Source of the DNA: Niastella populi | GTDB lineage: Bacteria > Bacteroidota > Bacteroidia > Chitinophagales > Chitinophagaceae | Reading direction: 5' to 3' | Assembly: GCF_002078015.1 (NCBI RefSeq) | Contig: NZ_LWBP01000243.1 | Location: 1 to 64,000 of the forward strand | DNA: 64,000 nucleotides | Translations under genes and position numbers: made by a program | Notes under the pieces: generated by a model | What the model saw: the letters and a program-made list of their open reading frames with translations, nothing else | What the model was told of the DNA's origin: nothing | The model's database searches: none | Part shown: positions 23,633 through 33,901 of the stretch, piece after piece | How the letters are laid out: the number at the start of each line of letters is the position of its first letter | Numbering within the stretch: position 1 is the first letter of the stretch

Positions 23633-25504
23633 ATGGCAAAGATAGTGTCATATAACAAGTGTTTTACCGCTTCCGCGTGCAGAAGACGGTTTACATTGCC
23701 TATTGCCCGTTGCCATTTGTCAATTGCCTATTGGCTGTTGCCGGTTTTTTGCCTGGTAATTCCTTTTTTGCTGCCTGCGCAATACCCGTTACAAATAAAC
23801 CCGGTTGACAAGGATTCGGTCTTTATTCATTCAACCCTGCGCCTGCAATCAGATTTCAGGAATGAGGTGCAGGCCCGGGAATATGTAAACAACCTGCCGG
23901 TTTTATTGCAATCAAAAGGATATCCCGCCGCCTCGGTAGATACAGCGGTCTATGATTCGGTCGGTGCCCGATGTTCCCTGTACGTAGGTGAAACTTACCA
24001 ATGGGCCAGGCTGCATATCGATTCGGCCGACAGAAAGCTGCTCGATGCCATCAGCTGGAATGCGCGGGGTGCCAAAAAACAGGCGTTGAGTTTTGACCAG
24101 GTGATGGCCGCCCAACAAAAACTGCTCGACTATCTCGAGAACAACGGCTACCCGTTTGCCAGAATAAAACTCGACAGTATTACCCTGGAAAATCAGCAAC
24201 TGGAAGCGTATCTCCGCATTGATAAAGGCCCATTGTACAAGATCGACAGCATCCGCAATTTCGGAACGGTTAAAATATCTTCTGTCTTTCTACAGCGTTA
24301 CCTCGGCATAACCAATGGCAGTTATTACAAAAAGGAGCGATTACAGTCCATAAGCAAAAAGCTGAACGACCTGGCGTTTGTACAGGAACAACAGCCCTGG
24401 AATATGACCATGCTGGGCACAGGGTCGATTTTGAATGTGTACCTGGCGCCAAAACGCAGCAGCCAGGTGAATGTGCTGGTGGGTTTTCTGCCATCGAGCA
24501 CCCAAACAGAGAACAATAAGCTGCAAATAACCGGCGAGGCAACCGTTAACCTAAGAAATGCATTGGGCAATGGCGAAAGCATCGGTATCAACTGGCAGCA
24601 GTTGCAGGTGAAATCGCCGCGCATCGATCTTTCTTTTTTACAGCCATATCTTTTTGGCTCGCCCTTTGGCGTAGATGCCAGCTTCAACCTGTTTAAAAAA
24701 GATTCTTCGTTCGTGAACATCAACATGCAGGTGGGAGCGCAGTATGCTATCTCGGCAAGCCAGGGTGGAAGCGTGTTCATCCAAAGTTTCCAAACCAACT
24801 TATTGACGGTAGACACCGTTTTAATGAAGATCAGCCGCACCCTGCCCCAGCAGGCCGATATTCGCACTGTTAACCTCGGGGTGAACTATGAGTGGTTCAA
24901 TACCGATTACCGGTTCAACCCCCGTAAAGGAAATGAATGGCAGATAAACATTACCGCGGGGCAGAAGAAGATAAAAAAGAATACCGTAATTGTGGGGCTT
25001 AAAGATGAAAGCGACCCGGGTTTCGATTTTAACAGCCTGTACGATACGGTGCAACTGAACAGTTACCAGTTCAGGCTGAAGGGCACTGTGGCCCAATATT
25101 TAAAATTAAGCCGGTTTTCAACGCTGAAAACCGCTGTGAACGGGGGCTGGATACAGAGCCCGGTCATTTTCAGGAACGAATTATTTCAGATTGGTGGATA
25201 TAAATTATTGCGTGGTTTTGATGAAGAAAGCATTTTTGCATCGCAATACGCAATTGGTACCATCGAGTACCGGTACCTGATCGGACGAAATTCCTACCTG
25301 TTCTACTTTATAGACGGGGGCTGGTCGAAAAATGCAGCTGCTTATAGCCGGGTGAGCAATTACTATTGGGGCACAGGTTTAGGTATGGCATTGGAGACCA
25401 GGGCCGGAATTTTCAATTTGTCGTATGCGGTGGGCAAACGTGACGATGCGAAGTTCAACATGCGCCAGTCAAAGATCCATATTGGGTACGTTAATTATTT
25501 TTAA
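23633..25504 (+). CDS. BamA/TamA-like outer membrane protein (POTRA and surface-antigen barrel)
   Basis: About 623 residues. After the signal-like segment (LLPVFCLVIPFLLPAQ) come POTRA-like parts, for example YVNNLPVLLQSKGYPAASVD and DYLENNGYPFARIKLDSI. A C-terminal 16-strand barrel follows, with GGYKLLRGFDEESIFA and TIEYRYLIGRNSYLFYFIDGG, resembling the conserved loop and strands of the Omp85 superfamily, and the last strands end HIGYVNYF. It is shorter than BamA and probably an accessory Omp85 protein. The start is uncertain: about 35 residues precede the hydrophobic segment, and their DNA consists of re-used words (TTGCCTATTGCCCGTTGCC). Confidence 0.8.
   Translation: MAKIVSYNKCFTASACRRRFTLPIARCHLSIAYWLLPVFCLVIPFLLPAQYPLQINPVDKDSVFIHSTLRLQSDFRNEVQAREYVNNLPVLLQSKGYPAASVDTAVYDSVGARCSLYVGETYQWARLHIDSADRKLLDAISWNARGAKKQALSFDQVMAAQQKLLDYLENNGYPFARIKLDSITLENQQLEAYLRIDKGPLYKIDSIRNFGTVKISSVFLQRYLGITNGSYYKKERLQSISKKLNDLAFVQEQQPWNMTMLGTGSILNVYLAPKRSSQVNVLVGFLPSSTQTENNKLQITGEATVNLRNALGNGESIGINWQQLQVKSPRIDLSFLQPYLFGSPFGVDASFNLFKKDSSFVNINMQVGAQYAISASQGGSVFIQSFQTNLLTVDTVLMKISRTLPQQADIRTVNLGVNYEWFNTDYRFNPRKGNEWQINITAGQKKIKKNTVIVGLKDESDPGFDFNSLYDTVQLNSYQFRLKGTVAQYLKLSRFSTLKTAVNGGWIQSPVIFRNELFQIGGYKLLRGFDEESIFASQYAIGTIEYRYLIGRNSYLFYFIDGGWSKNAAAYSRVSNYYWGTGLGMALETRAGIFNLSYAVGKRDDAKFNMRQSKIHIGYVNYF
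23637..23644 (-). promoter_or_regulatory. Putative -7 element of hemW
   Basis: The minus strand reads TATCTTTG, matching TAnnTTTG, about 54 bp upstream of the hemW ATG. It overlaps the first codons of the divergent gene. Confidence 0.45.
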
Positions 25505-25540
25505 CCGATAAATTCTTTTCAGCCAATGGCGGCGCTACAA

Positions 25541-25548
25541 TATTTTTG
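25541..25548 (+). promoter_or_regulatory. Putative -7 element of the DUF4271 gene
   Basis: TATTTTTG lies 9 bp ahead of the ATG at 25558, giving a very short leader. It overlaps an in-frame TTG at 25546, which argues that translation begins at the ATG. Confidence 0.5.
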
Positions 25549-25557
25549 CAAAACCAA

Positions 25558-26631
25558 ATGTTCCCTGTGAAGCAACTGTTACTACTGGCTTTTTGCTGTT
25601 GTTCGTTCATAGTATCGCTTGCGCAAGGCGGAAAGGATACTATTCCTGTCAGGGAGCAGCGCCGTGATACGCCTGTTATAAAAAAACACCACGACACGCC
25701 AGGCATTAAAAAAGATACAACCATTAAAATAATGGCCGATACGGCGCTGAAAGCCCTGAAGGATTCAGTCGTTGCCGACAGTATTCGCCCGGTTAAACCA
25801 CCGGTGGTGGTTTCAAAGCCCGATTCGGTGATACCCGTAGCTTCGGTAATGAAAAGTACTGCCCTGCCCGAGCCCAGGCCCACTTTGGAAGGTTTTCACA
25901 ATGCCATGCGCAATCATCCCTACTTCAATTTTTATGGCAGGGGCGTAAAGATCACCGAGCAGTTGAAAAAGGCCAGCCGCGATGAAAGCATGTTTTATTT
26001 CCTGTGCGCCCTGTTGTTCTATTTTGGGTTTATCCGTGTTGCCTTTATAAAATATATCGATAACCTGAAAACCCTGTTTTTACGGGTTACCATGCGCCAG
26101 CAACAGATCCGCGACCAGGTGCTGCAGTCGCCGCTGCCATCATTGATGCTGAACATCCTCTTCGTCATCTCCGGCGGTTTGTTCCTGAGCATAGTGGCAG
26201 ATTATTATAATATAGTGCCGGGCATGAACCGCTGGCTGTTATTATTCTATTGCAGCGTGCTGTTGGCGGTGATATATATGGGTAAGTTCATTATCCTGAA
26301 AATGGTGGGGTGGATGTTCAATATCAGGGTTGCTACGGATACTTATATATTCATTGTATTCCTTGTAAACAAGATGATGGGCATATATCTGCTGCCTGCA
26401 TTGCTGTTAATGGCCTTCGCCAAACCGCCTTTTTTAACGATACTAATTACTTTGACTTACTGCTTTATCATTATATTATTTATTTACCGGTTTATAATAG
26501 CATACAGGCCAGTAAGAAATGAGATTAAACTCTCAAGATTCCATTTTTTTATTTACCTTTGCGCCTTCGAAATAGCACCCCTTTTATTGATTTACAAGGT
26601 GTTATTGATTTTTGTGGAAAGAAGTTATTAA
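25558..26631 (+). CDS. DUF4271 membrane protein
   Basis: About 357 residues. An N-terminal signal-like segment (MFPVKQLLLLAFCCCSFIVS) is followed by a Lys/Asp-rich spacer of about 90 residues with reiterated KDT/HDT words. A membrane domain with about six helices runs from residue 145 to the end. This is the pattern of the Bacteroidetes DUF4271 family, whose function is unknown. It is directly followed by hemD, a common arrangement in the phylum. The hemD promoter lies within its last codons. Confidence 0.82.
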   Translation: MFPVKQLLLLAFCCCSFIVSLAQGGKDTIPVREQRRDTPVIKKHHDTPGIKKDTTIKIMADTALKALKDSVVADSIRPVKPPVVVSKPDSVIPVASVMKSTALPEPRPTLEGFHNAMRNHPYFNFYGRGVKITEQLKKASRDESMFYFLCALLFYFGFIRVAFIKYIDNLKTLFLRVTMRQQQIRDQVLQSPLPSLMLNILFVISGGLFLSIVADYYNIVPGMNRWLLLFYCSVLLAVIYMGKFIILKMVGWMFNIRVATDTYIFIVFLVNKMMGIYLLPALLLMAFAKPPFLTILITLTYCFIIILFIYRFIIAYRPVRNEIKLSRFHFFIYLCAFEIAPLLLIYKVLLIFVERSY

Positions 26632-26636
26632 CTTTG
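26605..26636 (+). promoter_or_regulatory. Promoter of hemD (TTG-21-TAACTTTG)
   Basis: A TTG box at 26605-26607 is separated by 21 bp from TAACTTTG at 26629-26636, matching the Bacteroidetes consensus in both parts and in spacing. It lies inside the end of the DUF4271 coding sequence and supports the hemD start at 26657. Confidence 0.65.
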
Positions 26637-26656
26637 CAAATCCATACGTAGCTATT

Positions 26657-27457
26657 ATGGTTAAAAACGGGGCTAAAAATGTAGCAGTAGCTACTCAAAC
26701 CATTAAAAAAATCCTGATAACGCAACCCAGGCCGGAAACCGATAAATCACCGTACTTCGAACTTGCCAGAAAGTACAGTGTTGAATTGGAGTTCCAGCCA
26801 TTCATACGTCTTGAAGGTATTCCCGCCAAAGAGTTCCGCAAACAAAAGATTGAGATAGCCAACTTTACCGGCGTAATATTTACCAGCCGCAATGCCATCG
26901 ATCATTTTTTCCGCATTTGCGAAGAAATGAAGATCAGCATTTCGCAGGATACCAAATATTTCTGTATTACTGAGGCCGTTGCCCTGTACCTGCAGAAATT
27001 TATCCTGTACCGCAAGCGTAAAGTGTTTTATGGAGCCGATGGTACCAATAAAAGTATGTTTGATGTGATCAACAAACATAAAGAGAACGAAAAGTTCCTG
27101 TACCCCTGTTCTGAGAACCAGCAGGATAATGAGATCGTGAACTGGCTGAAAACAAACAATTGCGAGTTTGCCACGCCATTCATGTACCGCACCATCAGCA
27201 ATGATGTAAAGGAGCTGCTGACAAGAACCGAATATGATATCATCTGCTTTTTTACTCCCAGCGGCGTAAAAAGCCTTTTCGATAATCTTCCAACATATCA
27301 ACAGAACGGCACCCGTATTGGCGCTTTCGGAAGCAATACGTCGCGCGCTGTTGAGGAAGCCGGTTTAACACTCGATATAAAAGCCCCACAACCCCAGGCG
27401 CCATCGATGGTGGCCGCGCTGGAACAGTACCTGGCAGCCAATACCAAAAAGAAGTAG
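26657..27457 (+). CDS. hemD: Uroporphyrinogen-III synthase
   Basis: About 266 residues, cytoplasmic, of the HemD fold: two alpha/beta lobes with KKILITQPRPETDKSPYFELA near the N-terminus (adjoining pieces), TGVIFTSRNAIDHFF, PCSENQQDNE, the second-lobe AFGSNTSRAVEEAGL and QAPSMVAALEQYL at the end. It cyclises hydroxymethylbilane to uroporphyrinogen III in heme (and sirohaem/B12) synthesis. HemD sequences are poorly conserved, but the pattern and the DUF4271 neighbour are typical for Bacteroidetes. The start at 26657 is preferred because a good promoter lies between the longer in-frame start and this ATG. Confidence 0.88.
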   Translation: MVKNGAKNVAVATQTIKKILITQPRPETDKSPYFELARKYSVELEFQPFIRLEGIPAKEFRKQKIEIANFTGVIFTSRNAIDHFFRICEEMKISISQDTKYFCITEAVALYLQKFILYRKRKVFYGADGTNKSMFDVINKHKENEKFLYPCSENQQDNEIVNWLKTNNCEFATPFMYRTISNDVKELLTRTEYDIICFFTPSGVKSLFDNLPTYQQNGTRIGAFGSNTSRAVEEAGLTLDIKAPQPQAPSMVAALEQYLAANTKKK

Positions 27458-27851
27458 GTTGTTATTGGCAACACCACAATTCGTTGACCTGAGGCTTGCA
27501 GATCGGTAAATAATAACTAATTAGTTACCGGTCATCAGGTTACAGATACAGGGTTCCTGACTGCAGATTTAAAAGCTTTAATTATACTACCTTTTAGCGG
27601 GTTTTCCCAGTAACTGGCAGCCGGTACCCGGCAACCGGGAACACTTCTTGCATTTTTGAAGGTCCGATTCTTCCGCCACTCTTTGGATTTTTCTTACCCC
27701 TTGATAATCGTTATTGCTTCCGGCTTGTAGCGTGAAGCTGGCAGTCGTGAAGTTGTATTTGCTTTCGGCTTTCAGCCGTATTCTGTAGCGGTTTTACACC
27801 ATTTTACTATATCAATCAAAACCATATACCTAAACCAATTAACTTTAGGAA
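27458..27851. other. Intergenic region of degenerate words
   Basis: No gene seen. The sequence has decayed word repeats such as TTAGTTACCGGTCATCAGGTTAC, GTAACTGGCAGCCGGTACC (first 19 bases) and CGGCAACCGGGAAC, related to those at 9799-9900 and 53611-53654. An A+T-rich part before 27852 probably holds the next promoter. Confidence 0.45.
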
Positions 27852-29909
27852 ATGGCAAAATACACCAACAAACTGGCGGAGGAAACGAGTCCGTACCTGT
27901 TGCAGCATGCCCATAATCCCGTTGACTGGCATCCCTGGAGCGATGAAGCGCTCAACAAAGCAAAGGAGGAAGACAAACCCCTGCTGGTAAGTATCGGGTA
28001 TGCCGCCTGCCATTGGTGCCATGTGATGGAAAAGGAGAGTTTTGAAGATGAGGAAACGGCCGGTATCATGAACGAGTATTTTGTGAATGTGAAGATCGAC
28101 CGGGAAGAGCGGCCAGATCTTGACCATATATATATGGACGCCGTGCAGGCTATGACGGGCAGCGGCGGCTGGCCCCTGAATGTTTTTCTTACCCCCGACG
28201 GGCGGCCGTTTTATGGCGGCACTTATTTTCCGCCAAAGGCCATCTACAACCGGCCTTCATGGAAAGACGTACTGGCCGGCGTTGCCAATGCCTGGGCTGA
28301 AAAGCGCACCGATATCGATCAGCAGGCAACCGACTTAACAGGTCATATCGTTCAGTCGAACTCATTCGGCCAACAGGCTGTAGCCGGTAATATTAATATG
28401 GAAGCGCTTTTTTCGCAGGAGGTTGCCGATACCATGTTCAAAAACATCATGGGCACGGCCGACCAACAGGAGGGCGGTTTCGGTAATGCCCCTAAATTTC
28501 CCCAAACATTTACAATTGGGTATTTACTGCGGTACTATCATCAAACAAATAACGGGCAGGCCCTGCAACAGGCATGTTTAAGTCTCGATAAAATGATACA
28601 GGGCGGGTTGTACGATCACCTCGGCGGCGGCTTTGCCCGGTATGCCACCGACAGGGAGTGGCTGGTGCCCCATTTCGAAAAGATGCTTTATGACAATGCT
28701 TTGCTGGTAATGGCGCTATGCGATGCATACCAGTTAACGCAAAAACCATTGTACAAACAGGCGGTGGAAGAAACCCTGGCTTTTGTAGAAAGGGAAATGT
28801 TGTCGCCGGAAAAAGGCTTTTATTCGGCGCTGGATGCCGACAGTGAAGGGATAGAGGGAAAGTTCTACGTATGGCAAAAAGCGGAAATAGAAGAGGTTTT
28901 ACGGCAGGATGCAGCCATTTTTTGCGAATTCTACGATGTAACCGCGGCGGGCAACTGGGAACGTACCAACATCCTGAATATACGTAAACCACTGGAAGAG
29001 TTTGCGATTGAAAAGAATATCCCCGTCGATATGCTGCAGCAACTGCTGAAACAGGGCCGGGAAAAACTGTTGCAGCACCGGAGCACACGCATAAGGCCGT
29101 TGCTCGACGATAAGGTGCTGCTGGGCTGGAATGCTTTGATGAACAGTGCTTACAGCAGGGCGTACAGCGTATTCGGAAATATTCAATATGAGCAGTTGGC
29201 CCGGGAGAATATGGAATTTATATGGCAGCGGTTCAGCCAGGATGGGTTGAATTTTTTTCATACATATAAAAAAGAAGTCGCCAGGTACCCAGCCTTTTTG
29301 GACGATTATTCGTATTTAATACAGGCGTTGATCCATTTGCAGGAAATTTCGGGTAATGCAGACTATCTGTATAAGGCAAAATCACTCACAGAATGGGTTA
29401 TTGAGCATTTCAGCGAGGAAGGCACGGGATATTTCTTTTATACACATAAAGGTCAGCACGACGTAATTGTGCGTAAAAAAGAAGTGTACGACGGCGCCGT
29501 TCCCTCTGGAAACGCAATAATGGCTTTTAATTTGCAGTATATAGGTGTTGTTTTCGATATTACCGGGTACAGAGAGCGGGCAATTAAGATGTGCGCCGGG
29601 TTACAACAGGCCGTGCACCGCTATCCGGGATCTTTTGGCGTATGGGCGACCATGATACTATCCATTTTCGGGGGAATTGCAGAATTAGCCATTATTGGAA
29701 AGGACGCAGAAGTAGTAAGGCGGGAGCTTTTGGGGCATTTTATCCCTTTTCGGGTACTGCAATCGGCTCAGGGGCCGGATAATGATTTACCCTTACTCGC
29801 CAACAAGCCAACATCCCCGGATACGCAGATTTACTTATGTAAAGACTACCAGTGTAGTGCGCCTGTAAATAATGTGAGCGATTTGATCCGTCTTCTGAAA
29901 AATGTGTAA
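27852..29909 (+). CDS. DUF255 thioredoxin-fold protein (YyaL/SSP411-like)
   Basis: A 685-residue cytoplasmic protein. The N-terminal thioredoxin-like domain has the family hallmark [14 protein letters not shown] followed by [15 protein letters not shown], where the CHWCH pair replaces the usual Cxx[13 protein letters not shown] and [16 protein letters not shown] follow, and the rest is an (alpha/alpha)6-barrel-like region ([40 protein letters not shown]). The family spans bacteria to man (spermatogenesis-associated protein 20), with no settled function; a redox or carbohydrate-epimerase-like role has been suggested from the fold. Single gene between hemD and gldK. Confidence 0.92.
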   Translation: MAKYTNKLAEETSPYLLQHAHNPVDWHPWSDEALNKAKEEDKPLLVSIGYAACHWCHVMEKESFEDEETAGIMNEYFVNVKIDREERPDLDHIYMDAVQAMTGSGGWPLNVFLTPDGRPFYGGTYFPPKAIYNRPSWKDVLAGVANAWAEKRTDIDQQATDLTGHIVQSNSFGQQAVAGNINMEALFSQEVADTMFKNIMGTADQQEGGFGNAPKFPQTFTIGYLLRYYHQTNNGQALQQACLSLDKMIQGGLYDHLGGGFARYATDREWLVPHFEKMLYDNALLVMALCDAYQLTQKPLYKQAVEETLAFVEREMLSPEKGFYSALDADSEGIEGKFYVWQKAEIEEVLRQDAAIFCEFYDVTAAGNWERTNILNIRKPLEEFAIEKNIPVDMLQQLLKQGREKLLQHRSTRIRPLLDDKVLLGWNALMNSAYSRAYSVFGNIQYEQLARENMEFIWQRFSQDGLNFFHTYKKEVARYPAFLDDYSYLIQALIHLQEISGNADYLYKAKSLTEWVIEHFSEEGTGYFFYTHKGQHDVIVRKKEVYDGAVPSGNAIMAFNLQYIGVVFDITGYRERAIKMCAGLQQAVHRYPGSFGVWATMILSIFGGIAELAIIGKDAEVVRRELLGHFIPFRVLQSAQGPDNDLPLLANKPTSPDTQIYLCKDYQCSAPVNNVSDLIRLLKNV

Positions 29910-30007
29910 AAATTTAAAATTTTGGCGATACAATAATACAATTTCCGGTATCGTTTACATGAGAGCTTATATCACGTAATTGCAGTTTTAAAAAATAAAT
30001 TCTATTC

Positions 30008-30038
30008 TTGTGATGAAGTCGGTAAAACATTATTTTTG
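30008..30038 (+). promoter_or_regulatory. Promoter of gldK (TTG-20-TATTTTTG)
   Basis: TTG at 30008-30010 and TATTTTTG at 30031-30038 with a 20-bp spacer match the Bacteroidetes sigma-A consensus. Transcription would start near 30044, which excludes the in-frame ATG at 30010/30013 and places gldK translation at 30058 with a very short leader. Confidence 0.7.
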
Positions 30039-30057
30039 CCCAATACCCTTTAATATT

Positions 30058-31338
30058 ATGAAAATGAAGAACCTATCCGCCTTAACAGCACTGGTGGCCA
30101 TGATAGCTGCCGGATGTGGCAAAGTAGGAAAATCCTCAAAAGGCGCACCGAATGATGGCCAGCTACATGGCGTATCGGCGGCTTCCAAGTACAGTATGAC
30201 CAGGCCTCCCGGGATGGTATATATACCACCAGGCACCTTTCATATGGGTCCCAGCGATGAGGATGTAAACTACGCTTATACAGCCCGCAACAAACAAATC
30301 TCCATTAATGGCTTCTGGATGGACGCTACCGAGATCACAAACAACGAATATCGTCAGTTTGTGTGGTGGGTACGCGATTCAATTGGCGCCACTCAGCTTC
30401 AATATGGTAAAGAAGTGGATGGCACTTTCCAGGTTGACTGGAAAAAAGCCAAAACCATTAAATGGGAAGATAAAGCTACTATCGAAAAGATCGACCAGTT
30501 GATCCTTACACCCGAGAACCGCGTTTTCGGCAAAAAAGAGATCGATCCTTCCAAATTAATATACCATTCAGAAATATTTGAGCTGAAAGAAGCCTCCAAA
30601 AGAGAAAATGCCGGCAGGCCCCGCTCTCAGTTCATTATAAAGAAGAATATACCTGTATATCCTGATACCCTGGTTTGGATCCGTGACTTCAGTTATTCTT
30701 ATAACGAGCCCATGAGCAAACGGTATTTCGTTCACCCGGCTTTCGGAAACTATCCTGTAGTGGGTGTTAACTGGAAACAGGCTTCCGCATTCTGCGAATG
30801 GAGAACTCACTATCTGAACTCCTACAATGAATCAAAGAAAAGACCTTCTGAATCGGATTTCCGTTTACCAACAGAAGCTGAGTGGGAATATGCTGCCCGT
30901 GGCGGTCGTTCTCAATCGATGTTCCCCTGGGGTAACTATTATCTGAGAAACAAAAAGGGTTGCTTACTGGCTAACTTCAAACCTGGCCGTGGTAACTACC
31001 CCGAAGATGGCGCTTTCTATACTGCCCGTGCAGATGCTTACTGGCCAAACGACTTTGGTTTGTATTGCATGTCCGGAAACGTATCTGAGTGGACCTCTTC
31101 ACTGTTCTACGAAGGTGCTTACAACTTCCAACACGATATGAATCCTGACATTCGTTTCGATGCCAAAGATGATGATCCTCCACGTATGAAGCGTAAGGTA
31201 ATCCGCGGTGGCAGCTGGAAAGACGTAGGCTTTTTCCTCCAAACGAGCACCCGTGCTTATGAATATATGGATACGGCTAAGTCTTACATCGGCTTCCGCT
31301 GTGTAATTGATTTACCTGCTATGCAGAAGAAACGTTAA
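30058..31338 (+). CDS. gldK: Gliding motility / type IX secretion lipoprotein GldK
   Basis: About 426 residues. The lipoprotein signal peptide MKMKNLSALTALVAMIAAGC has the lipid-carrying Cys at residue 20. The mature part is a formylglycine-generating-enzyme-like (FGE-sulfatase) domain: PPGMVYIPPGTFHMGPSDED, GFWMDATEITNNEYRQF, PVVGVNWKQASAFCEWR, LPTEAEWEYAARGG, GNVSEWTSS, RKVIRGGSWKD and IGFRCV. GldK forms, with GldN, the periplasmic ring under the outer membrane in type IX secretion. It is the first gene of gldKLMN and has its own promoter. Confidence 0.95.
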   Translation: MKMKNLSALTALVAMIAAGCGKVGKSSKGAPNDGQLHGVSAASKYSMTRPPGMVYIPPGTFHMGPSDEDVNYAYTARNKQISINGFWMDATEITNNEYRQFVWWVRDSIGATQLQYGKEVDGTFQVDWKKAKTIKWEDKATIEKIDQLILTPENRVFGKKEIDPSKLIYHSEIFELKEASKRENAGRPRSQFIIKKNIPVYPDTLVWIRDFSYSYNEPMSKRYFVHPAFGNYPVVGVNWKQASAFCEWRTHYLNSYNESKKRPSESDFRLPTEAEWEYAARGGRSQSMFPWGNYYLRNKKGCLLANFKPGRGNYPEDGAFYTARADAYWPNDFGLYCMSGNVSEWTSSLFYEGAYNFQHDMNPDIRFDAKDDDPPRMKRKVIRGGSWKDVGFFLQTSTRAYEYMDTAKSYIGFRCVIDLPAMQKKR

Positions 31339-31472
31339 AATCTAATTTAGAGTAAAATTTTTTAACGGCTAATCCGTTTTATTGGAGATTGATTTAACAA
31401 CAAAATCAAACTGGTATTTTATTCTCTCATCCCTATTGAAAACCCGTTTTCTAAAAATTAAAAATTAAAGTT

Positions 31473-32243
31473 ATGGCTGGAGTTTCTAAATCTACTGAAA
31501 GACTGGTAAACGTAATCGTATGTATGGGTGCTGCTGTCGTGATCTTCGGTGCCTGGCAAAAAATTACGCACCAGGCCCTCGCTGATTTCTTCTTAACGGC
31601 AGGTCTTATTACTGAAGCAGTGATTTTCGTTGTATATGCATTCTTACCCCCTCCCGGATCAGAAATGCATGCAATTGCTGAAGCATTACCCAAATTAGCC
31701 GGTGGCGCTGGTTCTTCTGGCAACCCTGCGGTTGAAAAAATGGATCAAATGTTTCAGGAAGCCGACATTACACCTGCTAACCTGAGCCGTTTAAGCGAAG
31801 GTTTCAAAAAATTAGGTTCTACTGTAAATAATATAGCTGATGTATCTGATGTAGTTAAAACTACCGCTGATTACACTGCAAAAACAAAAGAAGTTACCGT
31901 TGCTCTGGATCAAATGAAGAACGTTTACGAAGGCGCTGCTTCAACTGTTTCCAGCTTTAACTCAGCTGCTGACAGCACTAAACAATTCCACGAGCAGGTA
32001 CAGGTACTGACCAAAAACTTAGGTTCACTGAATGCAATTTATGAACTGGAGTTACAGGATACCAACAACCACCTGAAAGCTATGAATAGCTTCTACGGCA
32101 ACCTGGTACAGGCTTCACAAACCATGCAAGGCAGCGTAGATGATGCTAAAAAAGCACACGAACAGATCTCTAAACTGGCAGGTAACCTGAGCCACCTGAA
32201 TACCATCTATGGTAACATGCTCACTGCCATGCAGGGTCGTTAA
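31473..32243 (+). CDS. gldL: Gliding motility / type IX secretion motor protein GldL
   Basis: A 256-residue inner-membrane protein. Two N-terminal helices, about residues 12-32 and 40-60 (VIVCMGAAVVIFGAWQKI; TAGLITEAVIFVVYAFLPPP), include a membrane Glu near residue 50 that in the family takes part in proton-driven rotation. The remaining cytoplasmic part is a long, Ala/Ser/Lys-rich coiled coil. GldL forms a pentamer around a GldM dimer and powers secretion and gliding. It lies between gldK and gldM. Confidence 0.95.
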   Translation: MAGVSKSTERLVNVIVCMGAAVVIFGAWQKITHQALADFFLTAGLITEAVIFVVYAFLPPPGSEMHAIAEALPKLAGGAGSSGNPAVEKMDQMFQEADITPANLSRLSEGFKKLGSTVNNIADVSDVVKTTADYTAKTKEVTVALDQMKNVYEGAASTVSSFNSAADSTKQFHEQVQVLTKNLGSLNAIYELELQDTNNHLKAMNSFYGNLVQASQTMQGSVDDAKKAHEQISKLAGNLSHLNTIYGNMLTAMQGR

Positions 32244-32331
32244 TTCAGGATGGTAATCCATATCCCTGTTACCCATGTAAATGCAAACAGATTAGTGTAA
32301 CAAAATTGTTTAAACTAGAAAAACCTAACCC

Positions 32332-33876
32332 ATGGCTTTACCTAAAGAGCCGAGGCAGAAGATGATCAATATGATGTACCTGGTGCTTACAGCCCTGCTG
32401 GCACTCAACGTATCATCAGAAATCCTCAATGCCTTCGTAACTGTAAATGGTAGTATTACAAAGTCGAACGACTTAATTACTGAAAAGAATAAAATAACAT
32501 ACGAATCCTTTGCCGAGAAGTTAAAAAGCCAGGAAACGCATGATCAGGCCGCTCCCTGGGCTCCTAAAGCTGAAGAGGCACAAAAACTATCTGCAGCGCT
32601 GTTCGAATATATCGAAGGCCTGAAGAAGGGACTTGAAAAAGAAGCTGGTACCCATGAGAGCCATGTAACCGGCAAACCAGAGATCAATGCCGATAACATT
32701 GACGCTGCCGTGCGCCTGATGGATCAGCAAGGCAAGGGTAAAGAACTGTATGGCAAACTGGGCGAGTACAAAAAACAAATGCTCGCTTTGTTAGGGCCAG
32801 ACGCTTCTCATTTCGAAAAATCAATTCCTATTGATTTAACTGTGCCTGCTTCCAAAACCGGTGCTAAATATGGTAATGATGCAAGTGGCTGGACGCAAAG
32901 CTATTTCCACATGACCCCTGCTATTGCCGGTTTAACTATCCTGAGCAAATTCCAGAACGACGTTAAGAATACTGAAGCCCAGGTTGTAGACCACTTCCAT
33001 TCAAAAATTGGTGAAGTAAAACTGGTTTATAACAAATTCCAGGCGATCGCTACCTCTAACACTACTTACGCCATGCCTGGCGATCCGGTGGAGATCACCG
33101 CTGGTGTGGGTGCGTTCAGCGAAGCTGCCAAGCCAAAGATCACTATCAATGGCCAGCCGCAAACGTTGACTCCTGAAGGTACTGCCATCATGAAGACAAC
33201 AGCAAGCGGAACCGGCGAACACTCAGTGAACGTTGTTATCGAGTTCCAAAAGCCTAATGGTGAAACTGAGCGTGTTAACAAAACCATCAAGTATACAGTA
33301 GGTGTTCCTTCAGGTGCATCTGTGTTCCTCGAAAAAATGAACGTACTGTACATTGGTGTCGACAACCCGTTGACCATTTCAGGTGGTAGCGTAGGTGCCG
33401 AAAAAACCAGGGTCAGCTTTCCCGATGGTTCTATTTCAAGAGCAGGTGGCGACCGCTACATTGCCAAACCAAGCAAACCTGGTATGTCGAAGATCGTTGT
33501 AAATGCAAATGGCAAGAACTTCGAGTTCCCCATGCGTTTAAAATATCTGCCTCCGCCAGCAGCCTTCGTTGGTTCTAAGAAAAGCGGAAGCATTTCATCT
33601 GCCGAATTAAAAGCGATCGGTGCCGTGATAGCCAAATTGGAGGATAGCGATTTCGAAGCTCCTTTCCGTGTAGTTAGCTACAAAATAGGTGCGGTTGGTG
33701 GTCCTATCCAGCTGTATCAGGAGTTCTCTAACGAAGGTAACCGCTGGAACGGTCAGGCTGCAAGCCTTATCTCCCGCTGCGGTCCTGGTTCAAGAGTGTT
33801 CTTCGATCAGATCAAGGTGGTAGGTCCCGATGGCCGTAATCGTGAAATACCGGGTATGAATTTTACCCTTAAGTAA
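32332..33876 (+). CDS. gldM: Gliding motility / type IX secretion motor protein GldM
   Basis: A 514-residue protein with one N-terminal membrane helix (MMYLVLTALLALNVSSEIL) and a long periplasmic part made of four domains: a helical bundle up to about residue 220 followed by Ig-like beta domains (for example PGDPVEITAGVGAFSEAAKP and DNPLTISGGSVGAEKTRVSF). The dimer spans the periplasm and links the GldL motor to the GldK-GldN ring. The length is normal for the family. The N-terminal PKEPRQKMINMMYL is the usual signature. Confidence 0.96.
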   Translation: MALPKEPRQKMINMMYLVLTALLALNVSSEILNAFVTVNGSITKSNDLITEKNKITYESFAEKLKSQETHDQAAPWAPKAEEAQKLSAALFEYIEGLKKGLEKEAGTHESHVTGKPEINADNIDAAVRLMDQQGKGKELYGKLGEYKKQMLALLGPDASHFEKSIPIDLTVPASKTGAKYGNDASGWTQSYFHMTPAIAGLTILSKFQNDVKNTEAQVVDHFHSKIGEVKLVYNKFQAIATSNTTYAMPGDPVEITAGVGAFSEAAKPKITINGQPQTLTPEGTAIMKTTASGTGEHSVNVVIEFQKPNGETERVNKTIKYTVGVPSGASVFLEKMNVLYIGVDNPLTISGGSVGAEKTRVSFPDGSISRAGGDRYIAKPSKPGMSKIVVNANGKNFEFPMRLKYLPPPAAFVGSKKSGSISSAELKAIGAVIAKLEDSDFEAPFRVVSYKIGAVGGPIQLYQEFSNEGNRWNGQAASLISRCGPGSRVFFDQIKVVGPDGRNREIPGMNFTLK

Positions 33877-33901
33877 TATAATTTTTAAAAACAGGGAACA
33901 A

